A DNA stretch of 64,000 bases from NCBI GenBank assembly GCA_020796225.1, contig CM036755.1, positions 66,718,049 through 66,782,048 of the forward strand, written 5' to 3'. Numbering within the stretch: position 1 is the first letter of the stretch; each line of letters starts with the position of its first letter. Shown here one piece after another: positions 43,701 to 55,700 of the stretch. The position numbers and the translations under genes were made by a program. Below the pieces are notes generated by a model that was not told where the DNA came from, did not search any database, and saw only the letters and a program-made list of their open reading frames with translations. Origin of the DNA: Arion vulgaris. Taxonomy: Eukaryota; Mollusca; Gastropoda; Stylommatophora; Arionidae.

Positions 43701-46700
43701 ATTTTTGTTATCTTTTTGAGTGATGTTTACCTTGTCATTTCCTATTATGTCGAAGTGGGCTAGGATATATTGCAATATTTGTTTGGTGATGATGATGTAC
43801 TGCAGTAAACAGGTTTGAGGTTTTCAATGAGACTATTTTAAAACTAAATAGAGTAATAGAAAGAGAATAATTAAGGATACAGATTCATACCTTGGCAGTG
43901 ACTTTAGAAATGATGGATCTCCCAGGCAGAACAAAAATTTTCTCCACTCCCCCAGTTTCCTTCCATAACATAAGTTTTTTAGTTGGTGGGGCTAGATCTA
44001 ATGATGTGACAATGTCGGATGTGTCCGACAGCTGTAGTTTCATGGTCTCACTTGGTATACCTTTCTGTTCATCAACAATCAGCTTACGTTTTCTCTTACC
44101 CTTTCTCTCTGTGCCTGTGAGAAGTACAATTATACAAGAAGTTATAATTTTCAATTTCTGCATTTGTGGAGTCAAATGATACCCTTTCTCTCTGTTTCCC
44201 TTTCACCTGGGCATGCGGGTGTTTACGTTAATGAGAGAGCAGACAGGCTTGCATCAACAGCATCGATTGTTGGGGAGTTGAAGATGGATAAGGGGATATT
44301 CTTCGGTCTCTTTGAGACTCTCTGTTGGATGAGGACACTAAAATCGATGTTGAATCGATCAAGCGATTTAAGCAGTTTGGAGTTACCAGTTGTTCAAGTC
44401 AAACTGGATGCCTGAGAGGCAGAGTGAGAGGTGTGTTTAATCAGCGAGCCACAGGAACCATCAGTATGCATACTCTTCGATATCTGTTGGGGAGACTGAG
44501 CACCATGGGTCTGCCCGGAGTGCAATGACGTCAGTTTAGTAACCAATAACCAATACTCTCTGTGCCTGTGAGAAGTACAATTATACAAGAAGTTACAATT
44601 TTCAATTTCTGCATTTGTGGAGTCAAATGATATTGATTGATAAAAATGTATTTTCTGTGTGTGTGAATGTGGAAAAAAAACAGGTTATATCAGAATTTTC
44701 ATGTTTCTTGTTAAATTTTTTTGTAGCATAAATTCTTCCTCCTTGTTATGTTTCTTGACATCCTGTGATGTCCCTGGCGCTTAAGGCAGCAACAAATGCA
44801 CACCATTCTTCTCTATTTTGTGCCCTCCTCTGTATTGTTTTCCAGCTTACACTACTTCCAGTTATATGAGTTAATTACTCTGGTATAATTTTATGACCGT
44901 GAATAGGTAGTGTCTTTGTTCTTGTTTCCATAACATGAAGATTTTTAGAGGATGGGATTGTCAGTCCCAAGCCAAATCACCAACCTGGAGGACCAGGAAG
45001 CCATATTTAGTCTAGCCCCTCATCCGTGATCTGTCTGGTCCAGGTGACCCTGCCAAGAATATAGGTTCCTGCTATCATAGAACACTGTTTTTATCTTTCA
45101 TTTCATGTCCATAATATGTAGTTCTGGTATTAAGATCACTTAACATATCATTTTTTTAAAAACAGTTACTCCCTGTAATGCCGCTTTTTAGGTGGTGTAG
45201 GAACGTGTGCCTGTGGCTAATGCAGCCACAGCGTAACTGTTCAAGTTATGATTTTCTTTATGCCCCGACAAAAAAAACTCATTGGTCTTACAGAGGATTG
45301 AACCCAGGTCTCCTGCATGGGAGCAGAGGCCTAATCCATTTGGCTAGACGTTCCACAGATCGTATATCAGCACTAAATGCGTAACATGACTATTTCTATC
45401 CCATCATCAGGTGTCATGCCGGCTGGCAATCATGGATCTCCACAAATCTGTCGTTTGCTATCATCTCAGGATGTTGATGCTTTTCTGTGCCATGAAGTCA
45501 GGCTATCTAAAATTTTCTGTCTTCCTCTGTCTTGTCTTCCCTTGTTACAATGTGTTCTAAACCTCCCTTTCTCATCACATGTCCGAAAAATTGCCTCTTT
45601 CGTATATTGATAAGCTACCTCATTCGACACCTCCACATTAGTTATTTTATCACACGATGGTTAAAATAACTGCTACATTTTTGTTATTTTGTATTTTGAG
45701 ATTAAAAAAAAAAAAGACAAGTCTTATACAACACAACATACCTGGAACAGTAGTGATATCCAGTGGCTCTAGGGCAAATGCCTCTTCCTCATTATGCACC
45801 AAAGTCGTCTGTTCACCAACAGTGCTGGACACTGCAGAGACTCCAGCAGATGCTGCCGGAAGAGGCATGGTGTCCTCAGAGTCTGCTTCAATATTAGCAG
45901 ACTTTTTCTCAGATTCTCCTTCAGTTGGAAAAAAATCAAAACAAAAAATGGTGAATGAAATTGTTGGTGAAAAACTGTCAGCTCCCATCACAAGGTATGT
46001 TTGTGACAGTTCAAATGAGACATTTCTCCCACGTACATTCTATAATCTCCCACAGAATACTCTGTTTCATTTTGGACATCATCTGCTTAAAATGTGGATA
46101 ATTTGTTCTGCTACTCTAAAAATTATTGTACTTGGTGTTTTAATATTTAGCCTCAAATACTCCCTTATTTTTTCTTCTTCTTCTTCACCTTTCAACTCCC
46201 AACGGAGCACATGTCTTCAACAAACTTCTTCCAGCTCTTCCTCTCTCCTGTCATCCCTTCCAATTCTTTCCATGTTTTATCTATTATGTTACCAGTGCCA
46301 AACCTGGACGTTGACAACAAACGATAGAAGAAAACTAGTCACAACAGAGATGAAGTGTCTACGCAGAATGCTGGGTGTAACAAGAAGAGACCGGTTGAGA
46401 AATGAAGACATCAGGAAAAAGTGGGTAGAACATCAGTACTAGACTTCATCAAGAAACAACAAATTAAATGGTTCGCCACGTAAGCAGATTACCATCAGAC
46501 AGTGCACCCCAAAGAGCAATGCTGCTCGGATACAATGGGTACAAAGCAAAAGGCCGGCCATGCAAAAGATGGACCTCAGAGATAACAGAGGCGATGAAAG
46601 AGACTATCTACGAAGCGCATACTAAGGCCCGTTTTAGAAATCTCTTCCTGTCCTGACGCTGTGAGGCATACAGGATTCGAGAAAGAAAGAAAAGATCTAT

Positions 46701-49700
46701 TCTTTAAATATCAGTCTCCAGCTTTCTTCCCCAGGTAGTCCTTCCCCTACTCCTCTTTCCCGCGGTTTCAAAACAGAGCCTGTCTTGCAATGCTTCTGGG
46801 CCAGTCTTCTCTCTTTCTTCCGCCTGCTATGACTTCTGGCATAGTCATGGTGCGTAATATGGTGCCACGGACTGATTTTTGCGTGAAGACATGCTTTCCG
46901 TATCACCAGTGTCTTTTGTCATTTAGGCGAGTCTTTTTAAATCCCCAAATAAAGGGTAGGGAACCTGTAGTCCAACCACGCACCAGTCAATGTTTTGTCT
47001 ACCATGCTGGCCTCAAATGCCAGAATTTCCACAGCACATGATCACTAGTGCAGTGGATTATTAACTTCACTATCGACAACCCCAAGATTTCCTTTCATAC
47101 CTAAACACTCAAAAATCCAATAGTTTGTCCTCTGCAAATAATTGTCAAACTAACAGTACAGAATTTCTTGTGTGCTAGATGTTTTCTCATGCTCAAATCA
47201 TCTATATCATCTTGAATCTATTTTCTCTTTGCCTAGATGCCTCTCTCCATCATTGTCTTCTCCAGTCCTTTGTGTCCAATATACTTTAATTTTTTGTTGT
47301 AGCACCAACCAGTTTTCTTTAAATATGTTTTATTTATAAAAATAAAATTTCTATAACACTCAAATTCCAATGCATATATATGCTTTTCTGTAACCTTCTT
47401 CAATGTCCATGTATCACACTCCTATGTTGCTACTGAGAAAATGCATACGCTTAGTATTCTTAAGAAATGGTCTCTAAAGGTGAAGGGTTGCTTTTTTGCA
47501 CTGGGTTTCCCCATTGGCTCTGCCCTGTTGGCAGATACGGCACACCATTTGTTGAGTGTTACACAAAGCACAAACTCAGTAGCTCCAGTAATAATCCTAG
47601 GGATCTCATGGAAAAAATTGCAAGTGGCTCATTCAGGATTCGAACCCACAACCTTCAGAACGACAAGCAAATGTCTTAACCACTTCAAAATAGAACCCCC
47701 TTACTTAGTATTTTGATTTGTCCTATCAGTTCCACTCCATACCATTTTTAGTTGTTGTAGGGCTGTGTTTATTCTTGGTTCTTCTTATGTTCGCCCACAT
47801 TGAATTCAGGCATAGTCAGGACGCAGCTCTTCTGACCAATTTTTGTGTAAAGGCATGCTTTCTTTTTTGTTAGTGTCCCCCGCCATACAGGCGTACTTTC
47901 TCCGACTTCAGAGGTATTCATCTTTTGATTTCCATCACTTGTCAGCAGTGATAAGATTTTCAAAACCATTCACTTTTTCTAGTTTTGCTCCCATAACCCT
48001 TTGAACCCTGGCCATCTGTACCTTAAAAATCTCTTCCCGGAGCTCCTGAGCAAAAACAGCCCATATCAGATTAATATTAAAACATGATTACTTAGCACAC
48101 TTAAGTGCTCTATAATTTGTTATTGCTTATACCATCATATCTGCTATTCCTGCTTATCTATTTGCAGCATACTAAAATTTAAAATTTATTTGATTTAATA
48201 TGTGGGTACGGCCTCGATTACTCCGTATTTAGATTGTTCTCCAGGTTGAACATTTAGCTTGAATATCAATCGATTAGAACAATTCTCCGTCGTCTAAATC
48301 ATCTATCTCACTTTATCATTGTCAAAATAATTACATTCTAAGTATAATTAATCTTCAGATTTATTCAAAACAAGTTCAGCAGCTTGCTCTGTTGTTATAC
48401 TTTTAGAATGACCATTTCCGAAAAATGTAAAACATCTTTTCAACATGAAAATACTCAACTAATTATCGTATCAGTACCAAAATAATCCGACAACAGCGTC
48501 CGTCATCTCACAAAATCATGTAGAACATGTAGGTTGTGTTTGACGTCACATTTGTACACAATTATTACAAAAAATAATGAAAAACTATTCTCAGGCGATA
48601 AATCGAGAGCTCAGGATATCAACGCTACATTCAATCCCAAAATATCGGGAGCCGGGCTCTAAGGGTTAATAAAAAAGATTCTTATACAATATAGTCAATG
48701 TTGTTTAGCAGCAATATACATCACCAATGAAATCAACAATCATCAATCTCAAGGCTACTCCTAACCTTTACATATATAGTATATAATAACTCACCATGCT
48801 TTGGAGATGCAGAAGCAGCTTCAGAGGCATCCTGGGGAGCTGATATGCCAGAAACTGCAGGAGGATCCTCAAAGAGCCCTCCAGTGCCCATAAAGTTTTG
48901 ACCTGTTATAAACAACCATTGAATTATTAGAACCTGGCTCTAATTCACAAATTATGATAGACATATACTGTTGATTGATTGGACCATCATCATTGCACTT
49001 AATGGTGAGTAGCTATGTGTGCTCCGATATCTTTCTTATATATGAAGATCTCAACGCAGTGCATGAACTACGCAGCAACTACGAGGGTCCCTGATGTAAT
49101 TTAGAAGATGGTGAAAATATTTTTGTAGGAATTTTAGTTTTAAAATCTTTTAAATGAATTTTTCCAAGGCTTTCCAGTCTGCTCATCTCAATTTTGAGCT
49201 GCCACAGGTTCTTTTACGTGCTCACTTGAACACAGGACCTACATTTTATTGTCTGTCTCCGATAGGGCTAGTAACTCGATCTCACCTACACTGAGATCAG
49301 GGATCTCTGGACAATATCCTGATGGCTCCATGAGGGAGCGAACCGAGTATCTTTAGAACGAGAGGCGAGCATCTAAACTCTGCGCCACAGAGCCCCCACA
49401 TATAATGTTACCATGTCGGTCATGTTCTTTCCTTTAGAACTTACATGACTGGGCAACTACTTCGTTCCCTCTCAGATGTCACCTGTCAAACTGCTAGCTA
49501 GTCAGACAGCATGTATGGAGGAAGCCCCTCTCACCATACAACCAGTTAACAAACCTGCTTGAATAGGGTCAGAAGAGAGACAACATCAAGTGGTGATCTT
49601 TCTGGCTGACCCGTACACCTAAAACTAGAACAGGAGTCACTAAGCATCTTCTGACTTTTCTCTAATCCTGTTTTGTGTCACAACTCTCGGATAAACAGTA

Positions 49701-52700
49701 ATTTCTAAAATAGAAAGTGTTTTTCACTGACTCTTATTTCTGTGGTTCAACGACTCATTTACTGTGGTTGATGGCGACATCCTGTAAACGATACGCCACA
49801 ATTTTCATTTTTTTTTACCTAACTAAGGATAGTACATTGAAGTTGAACTTTTACTTGCAAACAAGAAACAAAAACACAAATTTACCAAAAAAATCCTGGT
49901 CAATATCTCCAAAGTTGTCATCATTGTCTTCATCACACACATCATCGGCGTCTAAATGTGAACAAACATAAAATGTGAATAAGCAAATTTTAGATTTAAA
50001 CTTTTAGACACAAAATTAAAAATACCAACACAGAAATGTCAGCCATAATATAACTTAGAAATATATGTATAAAAAAATAATTATTTGGATTCTCCAAGGT
50101 TCGTCCTTATGTTGAAAGAAGGTGCCTCTTTTTTTTTCTTTAGTCGGCTTTCAACTCAGGCGAAGTTTCATCTCTGAAATTGATTTTTACGTGAAAATCC
50201 TGTTTTCCAATTTCTTACAATGGCAACAGCGGCACATTGTAAATCTCACTGGCAGCCATGTGCTCAATGTACTTGTAATTAGTATTCCCTCGCCATACAG
50301 GCAGATTTTCTCCGACTTCAGAGGTACTCACGTTATCGTCCTGAGTAAGACCAGAGGACTCGAACAAATGCCGGACAGTAGGTTCGAACCCGAGCTATGA
50401 TGCGTCTCACAGCTAGCAGGCCGAGCTACTATCAACTACTCTAGGCAGTCCCGTGGGTGCCTCTGTTAAGTGGTTACGCCCTTTGCCTTGTGAGTCGAAG
50501 GTCGTGAGTTAGAATCCGGACCGTGCCGTTCTGGAGTGAAATTTTGTCCACAGACTCCTAGGATTGTTGCTGGAGCTACGGAGTTCGTGCAATACTCTCG
50601 GCAGGTGGTGTACCATTTATGCGGAGAGGGACCGAGCCATATGGGGTAAAACCCGTGCAATGAACTCAATCCTTCGGCTTTAAAACCCTTTTAAAGGGTT
50701 TTAATTCCCTACATAAACAGACAAACACAAATATGTATAAATTAAGACAGCATAACTATTTAACATTTTAATATTTGTTTCATTTATTCACACAATGTTG
50801 CAGTACTGAACTTCATCAAGAAACAACAAATTAAATGGTTCAGCCACATAAGCAGGTTACATCGCCACAGAGCAAAAGCGTGCCACAAAAAAATGGACCT
50901 CAGAGACAACAAAGGCGATTAAAGAGAATGTTTATGAAGCGGACACAAAAGTCCGTTCTAGAAATCTCTTCTTACCCTGAAGATGTGAGGCAAATCAGGG
51001 TCGAAGAAAAGAAAGAAAGACAAAGGCGCATTGAGAGGTTAGCTCTATGTGTCTCCTTTTTCGACCTGAAGCTGAAAGGCAGAAACAGGGTTAGAGAAAT
51101 GATAAGATAGATAGATAGAATGATGAAATAGTTTCTACAATTTAAACCAAGTTCTTCGAATGCGCCATATCGACTACTTGTTAACCACTCTGTGTGATTT
51201 GTATGTGATCTGAGCCTAAGAGCAATTGTACATTGTGCCAGTTATGCACCTACAAGTAGGCCAGCAATCCAATTTCTGTGATGCTTTTTAGTTACCAGGG
51301 TAGCTACCCTAGATCCAACATCAGTCGCCTCTTACGACATGCTTTGTAGGCTGCAGTGGTACTATTCTGTGCTTCCCACGCGGGCCCCGGCACTACACGG
51401 GTGAAACAAACTTCCAACCTGAACTATTAGTTTTAATAAATATGCTATTATCAATCAAAGCTTAACATTAGAATACAAGCATATACAACTCTTTAAAAAG
51501 TGCATAAAAGAAAATGACAACAGAAATATGAAAGAATTTGATACAAATAAATGAGTTTCACAAATGAACTTGTATAGAGAAACAGTGGGGTAAGAAGGAA
51601 ACAGTTAACATACCCATAAAGCCATCACCAAAGCTATCACCAACAACAGGTGGCGGCAAATCAATATCCATAGACTTCTCTTTGTCATTAGGAGAGTGAG
51701 GTCTTTCATCCTCTTTGGGAGCATCAAGTTCAGCTGCTTTATAGAGACCATCATCAAGATGGCCATCACCGTGAAGAATCTCACGCTCATCAAAGCCGAC
51801 ATCACCTACAAAAGTGAAGGTAGAGGTAAGAACATGAGAAATTATATTATAGATTTTAAACTCACTTATAATTATGTCCTTATATAAAACAAACAAAAAA
51901 AAAGTTCTCAATGTTGCGACTTGAGAGCAAAATCTTCACAGAATGTCAAAAGACTTAATGGTTTGAGCTTGCATATTATTTTAAATGTTAATAATTTCAT
52001 ATTTTAATATACAAATAAAATGGTTTTTTAAGTTTATTTATTGGGACCTACTTGGAAGTGCCAGGAGTGGACCCATTACTGTTGCCCGTGTAAACTCTCG
52101 CAGTCATTCTTATGAATGAGAGCTGCTCGTAGTTTGTTAAGACTGTTTATTGCAACATTTGGTAATTAATGGAGGTTCCCACCCTTTGATCTGAGCCTAA
52201 AAGGCAGAGAAGCAATATACCAATAACATGGTTTTATTGTTTATTTCTTGGGGCCTACCAGAAAGTGCTACTAGTGGGCCCAGTACTGTTGCTTGTGTAA
52301 ACTCCGAGCATAGTCATTCTTACCTATGAGAGCTGCTTGTATTTTGTTTAAGGAGTGTTTATTGTGCCATTTTATGAAGGCTACCCCATTGACCAAGTCA
52401 AGTAGGCAATACACTTTGATCTTAGCCAAAGGCCGGAAGCAATATACCAATGGTTCAAATTGTTGCTATTTTAATATAGCAATAATGTTAATGTTGTGAT
52501 AAAGTTATAATAACAGTGTGTCATATTCTTCACATATTCAAAAATTAAGTTCAAGATAGAACAGCATGGTAGCTTCTTTCGCTTTTTTTAAAAAAAAAGC
52601 AAAATGTGGGTACTGAACTTATCAAGAAACAACTAATTAAATGGTTGAGCTACAAAGCAGATTACCAATAGACAATGCGCCTCAAAGAACAATGTTACTC

Positions 52701-55700
52701 CGATACAGTGGATACAAAGAAGAGGCCATCCACGTAAAATTGGGCCACAGAGGCAGTTGAAAACCACTTTTATGAAGGCGCACATAACCTGCTCTAGAAA
52801 TCTCTTATACTGATGCTGTGATGCAAAACAGGATTAGAGAAAATAAAAAGAATGTGAAGACAGTGATTACAAAACACTGACAGGAAAAATGTTGGGAGGA
52901 GAGATAGAAGACAACACAGAGAAAATACACTGAGCAGAATGACAGCATGGTATGAAAGAGCATCAACAACTGTGTCGATCATAAACATTAGTGACAAAGA
53001 GTTTGTCGAGATCCATGATTGCCAATATCAGCAACCACAACACATGATGATGATGCTATTCTTGACACAAAATGGAACAGTTGAAGTATTATCGACTGCA
53101 GTAAAACTATGTAGCAATGACGCAACACGAAAAAACAAAGTACTGTAGTTTTACAAAATAAAAAAATACATAGCGTTTTGACCAAAAAGGCCTTTATATC
53201 GAAACATTGCTGTGTATTGTTATTGTTTTTGTAAACTACAGTACTTTGTTTTAGTGTTTTAACAGCTGAAGTAAGTTTTACTATTTCAAATGTAATAAGA
53301 TGTAAATATATGCTACTGAAAGTGATTAAAATGGCAAGGCATACTACAGATCTAAGCAAACATGTTATGGTAGGTTACAGGTGAATGCAGTGATATAGTG
53401 TGAAAGGTACAGCAATAAATAAGAGCATCCAGCAGGCTCAAATTATAGTTCTTCTTTTGCTAGCATCGCTCATTTTAAAAGTAAATAAAGTTTATATAGA
53501 GCATTTGTTGCTGCCCTAACTCTTTGTGGACCAGGGAAAAGTCAATTTTACATCCATTTGTTTTTAGAAAAATAAACGCTCTTTAGTGTGGCTCCTGGTA
53601 AAAGATGCCCAACCCAAAGTCATGTAGTGTAGTGTTTGGTTATCAAGGAGCTACGCTCCAGGGGCGGCACAGGCTAGAGAGATTCACTTTAGACTGAATT
53701 CTGGGTTCTCTGATATTAATGTCTCCCATGTATGAGAGCCTAGTCTTTTCTGCTCCTTTTTTCATCACACTGTTACAGGGTTGTTGTCCAGTGTTGTAGT
53801 TTTCTGTTTTTGTCTTGCACTGTTCTGGTGGTTTGAGTTATTGTTATTTTTGCTCTTTGACAGGATTCTGCTACGCAATCTAACCATCTTTTTCGTGGTT
53901 TTTCTCTGCCTTCTTCCCCGATGTTCTGTTGTAGAGAACTCTGTATACTGTGGAATTTGCATGCATTCTTATTAAGTGGCCAAACCACTTCATTCTTTGT
54001 TTCTCAATGTAATTCAAGCAAGGTTCTGTGCTAACTTTCTTCTGGTCAGTTGGTAATATTCATCCTCTGCTTGTTTGGTGCAGGTTTTCCCACACTTTGC
54101 AGTGTATTAAGGTTGCTTTAGCTTTCTAGTAGCTGACCATGGTAGATAACTAGACAGGTATTTGGGGATCCCAGTAAAAGGCAATTGTAAAACATTGAAA
54201 AAACACTGGTGAAGACTATCCTTAACAAACACTCTTCTAGAACAGGTTGATGCAGGAAGAAACTGCTGAAACGCATCCATATCAGACCATACCATGCTGT
54301 AGAGTTGTTGAAACTACTATCTTTATCACAAAATAAAATATGAGTAGAGTGCAGTAACACTATATACAAATAATGAAAGCAGCCAAAACATGACAAATGT
54401 GCAAAATATGACAACAACAAACCCAATGTTTCAACCAAAAGGATATCGCCGGACACATGAAAAAAATGCACATGTAAAATTTTAATCTGTGGAACTTCAT
54501 ATCATCAACACTCCATATTGGCCACTTGCACATTGTCCCAGTTATGAGCCTAAAAATAGGCCAGCACATCCAATTTCTGCAAACCCTTTTTATTTGCTTT
54601 CCTAAGGGTAGCTTTCCGAAGTCCCTACCTCAGTTGCCTCTTACCATGTAGGTCGCAGTGTTAAAATTCTTTGCTCTCCTTGCGTGCCACGGTAACACAT
54701 TGACATTAAATCTCTGGAACGGTTATCACCAAATGATTCTGGATATAACATAAGGAGTTCAGCTGTTATATCTCAGTTTGTGACTTATTGATAGGACCAT
54801 CATCATTGCCTTTGGTGAGTAGCCATGTGTGCTCCAATCTCTCTCTTACACAGGAAGATCTAAGCTGCAGTGCACAACTCCATAGCAGCAAGGGTCCCTG
54901 ATAAAATTTTGAAGATGGTGAAAATATTTTGTGTAGGAAATTTATTTAATTTTTTTTTCTAATAAATTTTGCCCAGACAGTGACTTTCCAGCCTGCTCTT
55001 CCGATTTTGAATTACCAAGGGTTCTTTTACGTGCTCAAATTGAGTGCGGGAACGTCTCAAGACTTTATCCCACCTGTCTCAGATAAAATAGGACTAGGAA
55101 CTCGATCTCACCTACACTGAGATCAGGGATCTTTAGGATGATAGATTAAATATCTTCATGACAAAGATCTTTTGGTTGAAATGTTGTATGTGTTGCTGCA
55201 AATTGTAGAGGTACCATAACAATAATTCACCTTTGAGAACCTTCTGAAAGACAGCTTTACCAACAAATCTACAGTATAAAGGAACACTTTTTTAAATTCC
55301 ACATGGTATATAGGGTAATACGGTGTGAGGTGTGTATTTTTCATTCACCATCGGCACACGATGGTGATGTGGTCAACATCATGCTGGCCGTCTTTACTTC
55401 ACAGTGCTTTTCCTGGTACTAAATTGAGGTTATGTAGACCTTAGAGTCGTTAAGGAAGGATAAAATTCCACGCCCACTATGAAATTGAAACCGGACTACT
55501 GGCCTAAGAAACGAGTTCTCTAACAACTACTCTACTGCTGCTCTCAAATCTACACTATACTTTTCTATATTCTCCAGATACTTTTGATATATTCTGTTCA
55601 CCGTTATGAATTCAGATATAGTCAGTGCATCCCGTATGGTGCTTCTGGCTGATTTTTGCATGAAGGCTTGCTTTCCATATCAGTGTCCCTCGTCATTTAG

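Noticed and set aside
45657..46442. 261-codon + strand open frame
   Set aside because: Antisense shadow of the RAD21 exon 45742-45918 joined by chance to a LINE RT tail at its end.
52408..52443. Functional U2 snRNA gene
   Set aside because: Only the first ~34 nt match U2; the Sm site and later stems are replaced by the repeat body.
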